64,000 nt of DNA from a bacterium (lineage in GTDB: Bacteria > Eisenbacteria > RBG-16-71-46 > CAIMUX01). The stretch lies in contig JAUIHP010000017.1 in NCBI GenBank assembly GCA_030431975.1, positions 62,001 through 126,000 of the forward strand, read 5' to 3'. Each line of letters opens with the position of its first letter. The stretch's first letter is position 1. Shown here piece by piece: positions 49,301 through 56,109 of this stretch. Both the position numbers and the translations under genes were made by a program. Below the pieces are notes generated by a model, which saw only the letters and a program-made list of their open reading frames with translations, had not been told where the DNA came from and searched no databases.

Positions 49301-49853
49301 GGATGACGTAGGTGTAGTCAAAGTCGAGCTCGGTGTCGTTGAAGTGAAGCCACGAAAGCGAAACGTTGCTACTTCCGTCGTACGCAACACTCGGACTCTC
49401 CAAACGCTGGCACCAGTGGTCGCCGTAGCCCAGCCCGCTGGTCCAGCACAATGCATTCGCCTCGGTCGTGGATGCTCCGAGCCACGCGGAGCCGAGACCG
49501 GAGAGCACCGGTGCGGGAACGGTGTTCTCCGGATCCCAATTTGAGCTGGTGATTTGTCGGAAGTACGTTCCTGACTGTGCCGTTCGGTCGATCTCAGCCC
49601 AACCCTCGAGCGGATCGCTACCCCCGTGGTCGAAGGTCCACGTTTCACCTTCGATGGCGAAGCCGCTCCCGTCAACGGACCCGAATGTGTAGGCGGGCGT
49701 CGAACCGCGGCGCTCCGTTGCCGGAGTGTTCGTCTGAACACCGAGTGAGGGTTCCTTGGCCGAAGCGGCGGCCGAAAAGGCGGCCATGGCCGCGAGTGAC
49801 AGAAAGAGTACGGTGTGGCGAAGAGCGGTCGGCAGAGAACAGGTGGACGACAT
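46314..49853 (-). CDS. large secreted protein with C39-like cysteine peptidase region and FlgD-type tail
   Basis: 1179 residues. A signal peptide (HTVLFLSLAAMAAFSAAASA) is followed by two beta-sandwich regions rich in Cys (about 55-320 and 325-500). Residues about 630-810 look like a papain-fold C39 peptidase: Cys644 in RNDCGPGS, His778 in TGHIMSIT, and Asp799 in YIQHDEG. Beta domains follow, and the end (VEPNPVFAESSVKWQL, SVYDVGGRRVTTL, LSPGVYFVQLRT) is an FlgD Ig-like sorting tail of the T9SS type. The peptidase assignment is inferred from residue pattern only. Confidence 0.85.
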   Translation of the reverse strand: MSSTCSLPTALRHTVLFLSLAAMAAFSAAASAKEPSLGVQTNTPATERRGSTPAYTFGSVDGSGFAIEGETWTFDHGGSDPLEGWAEIDRTAQSGTYFRQITSSNWDPENTVPAPVLSGLGSAWLGASTTEANALCWTSGLGYGDHWCQRLESPSVAYDGSSNVSLSWLHFNDTELDFDYTYVILRTLPSETETILREYTGQIGLAPDHPSSIPVGSPDSDLLTTADFQGDTSFQIVFEFRSDSGWSDEDGDNPTEYGPCGFDDVVIDGSSYGFEADLQGWSTDVCGEIGTFIGAAPIENYFIEDPSSCDLNGQVLGFHDTNLEHPVGQSTIAFSNPVDLANDVNEDPESALTVSAVWDQYSDMPFANGVFFRPGWFYYPVICPTTGQPIWSDRVGFEGYRWEPDSPVCRNDLSNAPAAATAAEQVRFAYEIFASCDAFAIPPETCTQITNFSPVLDNIQIQVDVREPVSNTLEFFQVDWLSDVDSPVVDSEIGDVTFRIDPGTPPGHLNVMLSDVGGVFEDWAVHNLPIPNVSPSAEPLTVRFFIDLEAIGVTRGTPLTSLRYSATVDGVSLEEAPADPTYGTAPVSDSEFDASGAVDSTEVDAAGLNLSRLWPDGPPHPPVIDMSDERYGKVPNIDEARNDCGPGSVTRNILYLASVDPCVQLDPDIDTGPEMLSKLRDYTGTDDGDAITRKQLLRSKTELSRRHPGLNMYTKFMASTARVTGGDYKGPGKGLALRAGGNAAPDWDWVKSEIDKGEVVEVFVNWLKPNGQRSTTGHIMSITNYWKAGTVKGVYIQHDEGQGTNDGKNEYRQLRWIDNGDGTSKFSHMRNNEIDMVVSQSPQCKAMADSSTCTVQWDTVNPAYSAKPELKIKPGKTGRFEGWTTTTDKAPHPKYDQFTWTNTTGTTKKWKLCVPLDGRINGQNCKLDRDVSPATGGGGESASDLEVMGVVGSSGNWSLETWVDPPVELIRIPMISAANETATVYAVVDLYTYQVQNPLGPAGGDWTFDTALGALGIDIVNGVPTGLDGIWFATTPFVFDPSGTLPFVPEGGASSWLNRTDFEASHGALSIQQEYLIGEEDTTGPIDLPIALRGLVVEPNPVFAESSVKWQLARRSTVELSVYDVGGRRVTTLLRGTYEAGPHEFRWDAESLSRLSPGVYFVQLRTDEGRETARISVIR

Positions 49854-50265
49854 CGTTCCTCCGATGACTCGCTGGGTTCTCCGGCCTCGGTGACGGTGGA
49901 TGGACTTGCGGAGCCCGAGGTCGGCAGCGGCGCAACGACAGTACCATCTACCTCATGTTTGGCTCACACATTGCGTGCGGACCCCTACGGCACCGGTCTT
50001 TCGGAAGCTGTCGACTTCGAGGTGGCCAGGATTCGAGCAGGGACGTCTCGGATCCCGCGACTCCGGTGGAACTGGACAACTTCGAGATGGCGTCGACCCA
50101 TTCGATCGGATTGGCGGGCGACTATGCCTATCTTACGAACCCGACGACGAATGAGCTCATCACTGTGGACATCTCCGATCCGTCGAACCTGACCTCGCCG
50201 GCGACCGTGAGCGGAATCAGCAATCCGGCGGATGTACTGCTCAACCATTCAACGGCGCCACACCA
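49854..50265. other. gap holding a decayed gene
   Basis: 412 bases between the large secreted gene and the AHSA1 gene. The only recognisable content is the LVIVD-repeat fragment listed separately. Confidence 0.5.
50042..50236 (+). pseudogene. remnant of an LVIVD beta-propeller gene
   Basis: In one plus-strand frame the segment reads like one and a half LVIVD propeller repeats: SDPATPVELDNFEMASTHSI, LAGDYAYLTNPTTNELITVD, ISDPSNLTSPATVSG. There is no credible start or signal upstream, and the frame runs on antisense into the AHSA1 gene. Intact genes of this family encode several hundred residues, so both ends have been lost. Confidence 0.6.
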
Positions 50266-50733
50266 CTACGCTGCCGTCTTCAGGAAACCGTCGAGCTTGC
50301 GGAAGGCCGCGCTCCATCCGCCCTGGATGATCTCGTAGAGCGGTGTGTCTCCAGGAACCTTCATGTCCGGGATGCCCGCATGGACGAGCCGAACGAGGGT
50401 TCCGCCTTCAACCTCGATGAAGTCGACGCTTACCGTCATCGACTCAGCGGGGTCGGCTGGAGACGGTGAGGTATAGCAAAGTCGGGAGGGAGGATCGTAC
50501 TCGATGAAGGTGGCCTCTCCCGGATACTCGGTCCCGTGAATCGTCATGTGGTGGTTGTAGCAACCCCCGACCTTCGGTTCGATTTCCGATCGCACGTGGG
50601 TCGTGCTGTCACAGCCCCACCATTGTTGGACTTTGCTCGTTTCGACCCAGGCCTCGAAAACGGCCTCCCGGGGCGCCTCGTAGATTCGGGTGACTGTCAG
50701 CTTCCCGTCTTCGAACTTCGTCTCGGTCTTCAT
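50266..50733 (-). CDS. AHSA1/SRPBCC-domain protein
   Basis: 155 residues from the ATG at 50731-50733. One START-like SRPBCC domain: VTRIYEAPREAVFEAWVETSKVQQWWG at the N-terminus and GGWSAAFRKLDGFL at the C-terminal helix, the classic AHSA1 pattern. It would bind a hydrophobic ligand or partner protein. Its start overlaps the ArsR stop by 4 bp. ArsR plus AHSA1 is a frequent pair whose ligand is usually unknown. Confidence 0.93.
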   Translation of the reverse strand: MKTETKFEDGKLTVTRIYEAPREAVFEAWVETSKVQQWWGCDSTTHVRSEIEPKVGGCYNHHMTIHGTEYPGEATFIEYDPPSRLCYTSPSPADPAESMTVSVDFIEVEGGTLVRLVHAGIPDMKVPGDTPLYEIIQGGWSAAFRKLDGFLKTAA

Positions 50734-51068
50734 TTCGAGGTCCCCCTGCCTTTGGCCGGCTTCTGGGCTTTCAAGTAGGCGTCGACGGCGTCGAACTGCC
50801 GCTTCCAATGCTGGGCATAGATCGCGATCCAGGACTGAGCCGTCTCGATGGTCTGCGGATCCACCCGAAGGTGGTGCTCGCGTCCCCGCTTCGTCCGACG
50901 CACGAGCCCGGCCTTTTCGAGGACGCGTACATGCTTGGAAATCGCGGGTTGGGACATCGAGTACGGCTCGGCCAGCGCGGAGATGCTGGTCTCCCCGGCG
51001 GCCAGGCTCTCCAACATTCCCCGGCGTGTCGGGTCGGAGAGCGCGGCAAAGATCAAATCCAAACTCAT
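50730..51068 (-). CDS. ArsR-family winged-helix repressor
   Basis: 112 residues from the ATG at 51066-51068; ATGs six and two codons earlier lie inside the palindromic operator. The winged helix has LSDPTRRGMLESLAAGETSISALAEPYSMSQPAISKHVRVLEKAGLV, the ArsR core. The metal-binding CVC motif is absent, as usual in the ArsR-AHSA1 subgroup. It would repress its own operon, releasing on an unknown signal. Confidence 0.94.
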   Translation of the reverse strand: MSLDLIFAALSDPTRRGMLESLAAGETSISALAEPYSMSQPAISKHVRVLEKAGLVRRTKRGREHHLRVDPQTIETAQSWIAIYAQHWKRQFDAVDAYLKAQKPAKGRGTSK

Positions 51069-51083
51069 AACCATATGGTTATG
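51066..51083. promoter_or_regulatory. 18-bp perfect palindrome over the ArsR start
   Basis: CATAACCATATGGTTATG is a perfect palindrome, and its left edge is the likely ArsR start codon. No ribosome site can fit between it and the start, so the mRNA may be leaderless, with the repressor binding at its own start. Confidence 0.8.
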
Positions 51084-51134
51084 CATTTGGGGTTCGGTGT
51101 CAATCCGATTGTTGTTCCTGGGTCATCGAACGAT

Positions 51135-52079
51135 TCAGGATCTGGGCCGCTGGCTCCACTCGGCATCAAGCTCTCGGCGTCGTATGAAGGACTTCTGTGT
51201 CCCAACGTTCCGAGTCGAAAGCGCGGCATAGAGCGAGGCTCGCTGCACGGCCTCTTCTTCGGGGCGGCCCTCGGCCAGGAAGGTGGCGAAGCATCCGATG
51301 AACGCGTCCCCGGCGCCGCTCGTGTCCTTGGCCCGGACCGGGAACGCGGGAAAGTGCCGGACGCCATCAGGGTTTGCGGCCAGCACTCCCTTTTCGCCGA
51401 GAGTGAGAAGGACTCGTCGGAAGCCCATGTCCAGGAGCGATCGCGCGGAGGCCGTTGCGTCATTGACGGTGCGGATCGGCTTGCCGGTCAGTGCCTCGGC
51501 TTCCGTCTCGTTCGGGATGAAGTAGTCCACACTTCGAATCTTCCGGAAGTTGGCTTTGCACGCCGGCGCCGGGTTGAGGATGCAACGAATCCCGAGTTCG
51601 CGAGCCAAAGAGACGACGTGGTAAATGGTCTTCAACGGGATCTCGAACTGCAGCACGATGACGTCGGCCCTGCGTAGGCGGGGCAGTGCGAGATCAACTG
51701 CGTCCGGTGTCAGGGTGTCGTTGGCTCCTTTGATGACGACGATTCGGTTTTGGCCGGATGGATCCACGAAGATGGGGGCTGCCCCGGTCGACGCGCCTTT
51801 TACCTTTCGGACGTCGCGGCATCCGATCCCTTGTCGCTGAAAGTTCTCGATGGTCGCTGGTCCAAAGATGTCATCGCCGACGCGGGAGACCATGTCGACC
51901 TCGGCGCCGCAAAGGCGAGCCGCGACGGCCTGGTTCGCACCTTTGCCGCCGAAACCCAGATCGAACTGGTTTCCGAACATCGTCTCCCCGGGATTCGGGA
52001 AGCGGTCGGTGAAGGTGGTCAGATCCATGATCGCACTGCCGATGACGACGATGCGGAGACGTTTTCGCGTTTTGGCCAA
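51135..52079 (-). CDS. rbsK: ribokinase-family sugar kinase
   Basis: 314 residues, one PfkB domain. N-terminal GSAIMDLTTFTDRFPNPGETMFG and GGKGANQAVAARLCG match ribokinase. The C-terminal signature DTSGAGDAFIGCFA carries the anion hole and catalytic base Asp258. It phosphorylates ribose, or a similar sugar, at O5 with ATP. It precedes the ArsR gene by 66 bp on the same strand, with no sugar transporter nearby. Confidence 0.9.
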   Translation of the reverse strand: MAKTRKRLRIVVIGSAIMDLTTFTDRFPNPGETMFGNQFDLGFGGKGANQAVAARLCGAEVDMVSRVGDDIFGPATIENFQRQGIGCRDVRKVKGASTGAAPIFVDPSGQNRIVVIKGANDTLTPDAVDLALPRLRRADVIVLQFEIPLKTIYHVVSLARELGIRCILNPAPACKANFRKIRSVDYFIPNETEAEALTGKPIRTVNDATASARSLLDMGFRRVLLTLGEKGVLAANPDGVRHFPAFPVRAKDTSGAGDAFIGCFATFLAEGRPEEEAVQRASLYAALSTRNVGTQKSFIRRRELDAEWSQRPRS

Positions 52080-52198
52080 GAAAGACTCTCCAGCGTTGGG
52101 TTAGAAGGAGTGGCTCTTCTACCGACGGGGAGAGTATGAAGGCCGAGGGAACCCGAAGCGAGCTTGCCTTGGTCTAGGGGATGGGACCGCGACCTCGC

Positions 52199-52855
52199 CT
52201 ACGCCGCGTCCCGAAACTGTTTCCACAAGCGGTTGAACCGCCGCTCGTAGACTTTCTCGTACGCGTGCTCGATCTCGGGGAAGTAGCGCCGGCATCGATC
52301 GGCCAGACTCTGCTTCTCCTTGTCGATCTCGATCGCGGAGTAGTCGGTTGCGCTGATCAGGTAGCAGATGCGGTCGGCACGGCGTTGCAGCTCCCGGGCC
52401 TTCTTTTCGTCTTCCTGTTCCCAGGCGAACCGCGAGTCGTAGTTGTACGGCCAATCGAACTCCGGCTGGGAGTGGCCGTCGCGGGCCTCCAGTTCGGCGC
52501 GAAGCTCCTGCCATTCCTGAGAACTCAACTCGATCGGGGCGTCCTGAAACTCGGGGCCGGCGCCGTAAACTCGCCGTGAAGAAGATGGGGCGTAGCCACT
52601 GGCGTCGTCGAGGCCATACGGGGAGTTGCCATGCGGTGGATGGTCCTCGCCTTCGTACGGATCATCGAAGGATGGCTCTTCCCATGGGGTCTCGTGAAAC
52701 TCCCGCGGGGGATTTCCGCGGCCTTCGTCCCCTCCATTCGGGTCCTCGGTCGGGCGACCGATGATGGCGCCGCAGCGGCACCAGAAGGGGATTCCGAACT
52801 CGAAGAGATACAGCGGATATGGATCCGAACATACCGGACAGGTGATGACTCTCAT
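52199..52855 (-). CDS. zinc-ribbon protein of unknown function
   Basis: 218 residues from the ATG at 52853-52855, with GGAGA eight bases upstream; the longer frame has no signal or motif. The N-terminus ITCPVCSDPYPLYLFEFGIPFWCRCGAII carries two Cys pairs, CxxC and CxC, of a small zinc ribbon. A Pro/Gly/Asp-rich linker (about 40-115) leads to a charged helical C-terminus (EWQELRAELEARDG, KKARELQRRADRICYLISATD, YEKVYERRFNRLWKQF). No family recognised. It is divergent from the aminotransferase gene. Confidence 0.75.
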   Translation of the reverse strand: MRVITCPVCSDPYPLYLFEFGIPFWCRCGAIIGRPTEDPNGGDEGRGNPPREFHETPWEEPSFDDPYEGEDHPPHGNSPYGLDDASGYAPSSSRRVYGAGPEFQDAPIELSSQEWQELRAELEARDGHSQPEFDWPYNYDSRFAWEQEDEKKARELQRRADRICYLISATDYSAIEIDKEKQSLADRCRRYFPEIEHAYEKVYERRFNRLWKQFRDAA

Positions 52856-53182
52856 CTCGACCGTCTCCTTGGTCGCAAGCCGTTTTGCGTCGGCTTGCCA
52901 GCCCCGCGTCGACCCGATCACGCCATTCGCATCAGGCGTGCGTCGCGTCGTTCGCTCCCTTTGACGGGAAGACCTCATCCCTGGTCGAATGCCCGTCCTG
53001 ATTCGGTTTTCGGACGATGCGACTCAGGCTGAACCCCTCCTGGGTCTTTTTTCTTGGCATCCGACGGTGTCACTGCTCGCGAGGGCGCAAGTTTTTGCGC
53101 GGACGGCCGATGACATCCGACAACGGCACGGATCCACTTGGGGTCTGGGTTTCGGACGGGAAGGAGACCGTTCGTTTTGGGC
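52856..53182. other. divergent gap before the aminotransferase
   Basis: 327 bases containing a small perfect hairpin at 53085-53100 (GCGCAA / TTGCGC, loop GTTT). Short frames here have no support. Confidence 0.4.
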
Positions 53183-54535
53183 ATGGAACATCCGGTTAGT
53201 CTCAATCTGCGAGTGCGGGGGCTGGAACACTCCGCCACGTTGGCCATCAATCAGCGCAGCAGCGAGCTGCAGGCATTGGGTCGCGAGATCCATCGCCTGG
53301 GGCTCGGTCAGTCACCGTTCCCGGTTCCCCCCTCTGTCATTGCTTCATTGAGAGAGCACGCGGAGGTGAAGGACTACCTCGACGTTCGGGGATTGGGATC
53401 CCTTCGTGATTCCGTGGCACGCTTTCATCAGCGTCGTGACGGTGTTTCCATCTCTGCCGAGCAGGTCCTCGTCGGTCCGGGATCGAAAGAGCTGCTCTTC
53501 CTGCTACAGCTGGCCTTCTACGGCGACATTCTCGTGCCGACGCCGTGTTGGGTGTCCTACACACCGCAGGCGCGGATCCTCGGACGCAAAGTGCGGACCA
53601 TCCCGACGCGTTTCGAAGATCGCTGGCAGTTGACGCCGGAGCACTTCGCGCGCATTTGCGACAGCGATCGGGACCGACATCGGCCTCGACTGCTCGTGCT
53701 CAACTATCCGGCCAATCCGCACGGACTGTCCTACACGGAAGACGAACTCCAGGGACTGGCCGACGTGGCCCGACACTACGGCGTCATCCTTCTTTCCGAC
53801 GAGATCTACGGAGAGCTTCGTTTCGACGGAGACCACCGGTCGGTTGCGCGCTACTACCCGGAGGGAACGATCATCAGCTCCGGTCTCTCGAAATGGTGTG
53901 GAGCGGGAGGGTGGCGGTTGGGAACGTTCAGCTTCCCGGCAGAACTCCGGACGTTGCGGGAGTCCATGACCTCGGTGGCAAGCGAGACCTTCACGTCGGT
54001 CAGTGCTCCGATACAGTACGCTGCCATCACGGCGTTCGATTTCGGCCCGGAGATCGAAGGCTATGTTTCTTCGGCCCGTGACATCCTGGCTCGACTTGCG
54101 GACTTCTGTTTCCGCCGACTGTCGAACGCCGGGATTCGTATCCATCCTTGTGAGGGTGGTTTCTACCTCTTCCTGGACTTTGGTCCGATCCAGGATGCGC
54201 TGCGTGATCGGAATATCAACGACAGCGACACGCTCTGTGAGCGTCTTCTCGAAGAGACGGGAGTGGCGACGCTTCCGGGGCGTCGCTTCGAGCGGCCGGA
54301 CGATGAACTGTCGTTGAGGATGGCGTTCGTCGACTTCGATGGTGAGGCGGCGATGCAGGCCTTGGCGCAGCTGGGTGAGGGTGGGTTGCCCGCCGACCTG
54401 GCCTCGCCGGTGAACGAAGGATTCGTCCGAACCCATTGCGCCAGCGTGTGCACGGCCATGGACAAAATCGAGAGCTGGGTTCACGAGATGACGAGCGCGA
54501 CGACAGGCCCGAGTCGTCGCGACGTCGCTGCTTAG
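53183..54535 (+). CDS. class I/II PLP-dependent aminotransferase
   Basis: 450 residues from the ATG at 53183 (ribosome site distant, so the start is tentative). Fold type I: NYPANPHG contacts the cofactor, SDEIYGEL has Asp206 and Tyr209, and SSGLSKWCGAGGWRLG holds the Schiff-base Lys237. C-terminal GGFYLFLDF and RMAFVDFDG complete the family pattern. The substrate is an amino acid, otherwise undefined. Its stop overlaps the subtilase stop by 4 bp in convergent orientation. Confidence 0.93.
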   Translation: MEHPVSLNLRVRGLEHSATLAINQRSSELQALGREIHRLGLGQSPFPVPPSVIASLREHAEVKDYLDVRGLGSLRDSVARFHQRRDGVSISAEQVLVGPGSKELLFLLQLAFYGDILVPTPCWVSYTPQARILGRKVRTIPTRFEDRWQLTPEHFARICDSDRDRHRPRLLVLNYPANPHGLSYTEDELQGLADVARHYGVILLSDEIYGELRFDGDHRSVARYYPEGTIISSGLSKWCGAGGWRLGTFSFPAELRTLRESMTSVASETFTSVSAPIQYAAITAFDFGPEIEGYVSSARDILARLADFCFRRLSNAGIRIHPCEGGFYLFLDFGPIQDALRDRNINDSDTLCERLLEETGVATLPGRRFERPDDELSLRMAFVDFDGEAAMQALAQLGEGGLPADLASPVNEGFVRTHCASVCTAMDKIESWVHEMTSATTGPSRRDVAA

Positions 54536-56109
54536 GGCTGTACCCGAACGATACGCGCGGCCGGGCCCGTCACATCCGTCCGAAGCCAGTAGACGCCGGC
54601 TGGAAGGACGTTTCCTGCGTCGTCACGTCCGTCCCATGACGCGTGTTGGACTCCGGCCTCGATCGTCGTCGGCACGGTGGCGGCGCGCCGTCCCAGTGCA
54701 TCGACGATTTCCCATGTTCCCGAGGAGGCGTCCCGCCGGGCTGCATTGCCCACGGCCATTCGTAGCTGCACGACCCGGTCATTGGGGGACGGATTCGGCG
54801 AAACCGTGAGCCTGGTGAGTTCGGAGACGTCCGTCAGTCCGCCCGCGTCGATGGGGTTGTCGACGTCGGTCGGTGTTTGGATCGCATTCCAGGCGGCGAC
54901 GCCGTCGAACCTTCCCAGGCCGAGTTCGTCCAGGTACGGGTGGTTCTCCGGAATGTGATAGATGGCGGTGAACCCGTTCTGCACGATGTCCATGACCTCT
55001 TCCACCTGCAAGCTGGGAAGGGCGGCCCGAACGATGGCGGCCTGTCCAGCCACGAATGGAGCGGCGAAGGAGGTTCCGGCTCCGACTGCCCAACCGTCGT
55101 CCAGGAAGGGGCCACGAATGCCTACGCCGGGAGCGCTGATGCTGACGCACGGGTGATAGCTGGAGAAGTCGGCTTTGATGTCAAACTCGTCGACGGCGGC
55201 CACGCCCAGAACTTCGTCCATGTTTGCGGGGAAGAACGCGGGGAGGTTCGTTCCGGAGTTTCCGGAGGCTCCCACGATGACGACGCCGGCCGCGTGGGCG
55301 GCGAGGACTTCGCTCTCGATGACGTTGCAGGACTGAAAGAGACCGGCGCTCAGGTTGATGATGTCGGCTCCGTTTTCTACTGCGTAACGAATCCCTTTGG
55401 CCAGATCGAAGGAACGGCCCTGTCCTTCATCGTCGAGCGCACGAATCGGAAGAATCGAGGCTCCGGGAGCGGCCAGCGCGATCGTGCCCGCAACCATGGT
55501 TCCGTGACCGGCGCCTTCGTCGACGAGACCGTCACCGTCGTCGTCGAATCCGTTTGCGCTGTCGAAGGGATCGTTGTCTCCGTCGACGTAGTCGATGCCG
55601 CCGCCGATGATGTGGCCGGTCAGGGCGAGATGGTTGTAGTTCACGCCGGTGTCGACCAGGCCGACGATGATTCCGTCCCCTGTTTCGTACGTGTGAAGGA
55701 AGGGGAGGTTGAGTCGGTTGACGACGTCCTGGTCTTCGTAGTCTTCGATCGTGCCGCCGACAACCCCGACGACCATCATCCGGACAGCTTCCGGCGTATC
55801 GTTGAGGTAGGCGACCTCGAACCACTCCAAACGAGCATCGCCCTGCATCGCGTTGAGGACCTGCCACTCGTCGGAGCCTTCGGCGACTTCCAACAGGTAC
55901 ATCGGGTCCAGTTGATCGAAGGTGGTCGTGTCGTAGTCGACGTTGATGTCTTCGATATACACACCCGGCGCGAGTCGGACCTGCACCAGTCCGTTCTCGT
56001 ACCAACCGGCGACACCAGCCTCTGCTGTGGTCGTGGCAATGATTCCCGCGACGATGAAACCGACAGCGGTCCGAAGAAGGGACGGTAGAGATCTGGAGAG
56101 ATATCTCAT
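54532..56109 (-). CDS. secreted subtilisin-like serine protease with FlgD-type tail
   Basis: 525 residues from the ATG at 56107-56109 with GGAGGT upstream. A signal peptide (AVGFIVAGIIATTTAEA) and a propeptide-like region (about 33-140) precede an S8 domain with intact triad: Asp153 (LVDTGVN), His202 (GAGHGTMVAG) and Ser347 (GAGTSFAAP), with Asn284 in the oxyanion hole. A calcium-type loop, GFDDDGDGLVDEG, precedes the His. The end (VSPNPSPNDRVVQL, LPAGVYWLRT) is an FlgD Ig-like tail. The ATG overlaps the CHAT gene stop by 4 bp, so the two are coupled. Confidence 0.95.
   Translation of the reverse strand: MRYLSRSLPSLLRTAVGFIVAGIIATTTAEAGVAGWYENGLVQVRLAPGVYIEDINVDYDTTTFDQLDPMYLLEVAEGSDEWQVLNAMQGDARLEWFEVAYLNDTPEAVRMMVVGVVGGTIEDYEDQDVVNRLNLPFLHTYETGDGIIVGLVDTGVNYNHLALTGHIIGGGIDYVDGDNDPFDSANGFDDDGDGLVDEGAGHGTMVAGTIALAAPGASILPIRALDDEGQGRSFDLAKGIRYAVENGADIINLSAGLFQSCNVIESEVLAAHAAGVVIVGASGNSGTNLPAFFPANMDEVLGVAAVDEFDIKADFSSYHPCVSISAPGVGIRGPFLDDGWAVGAGTSFAAPFVAGQAAIVRAALPSLQVEEVMDIVQNGFTAIYHIPENHPYLDELGLGRFDGVAAWNAIQTPTDVDNPIDAGGLTDVSELTRLTVSPNPSPNDRVVQLRMAVGNAARRDASSGTWEIVDALGRRAATVPTTIEAGVQHASWDGRDDAGNVLPAGVYWLRTDVTGPAARIVRVQP

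Noticed and set aside
54877-56088. 403-codon plus-strand frame opposite the subtilase
   Set aside because: The subtilase has a complete catalytic triad on the minus strand; the plus frame is Val/Asp/Gly-rich shadow sequence.
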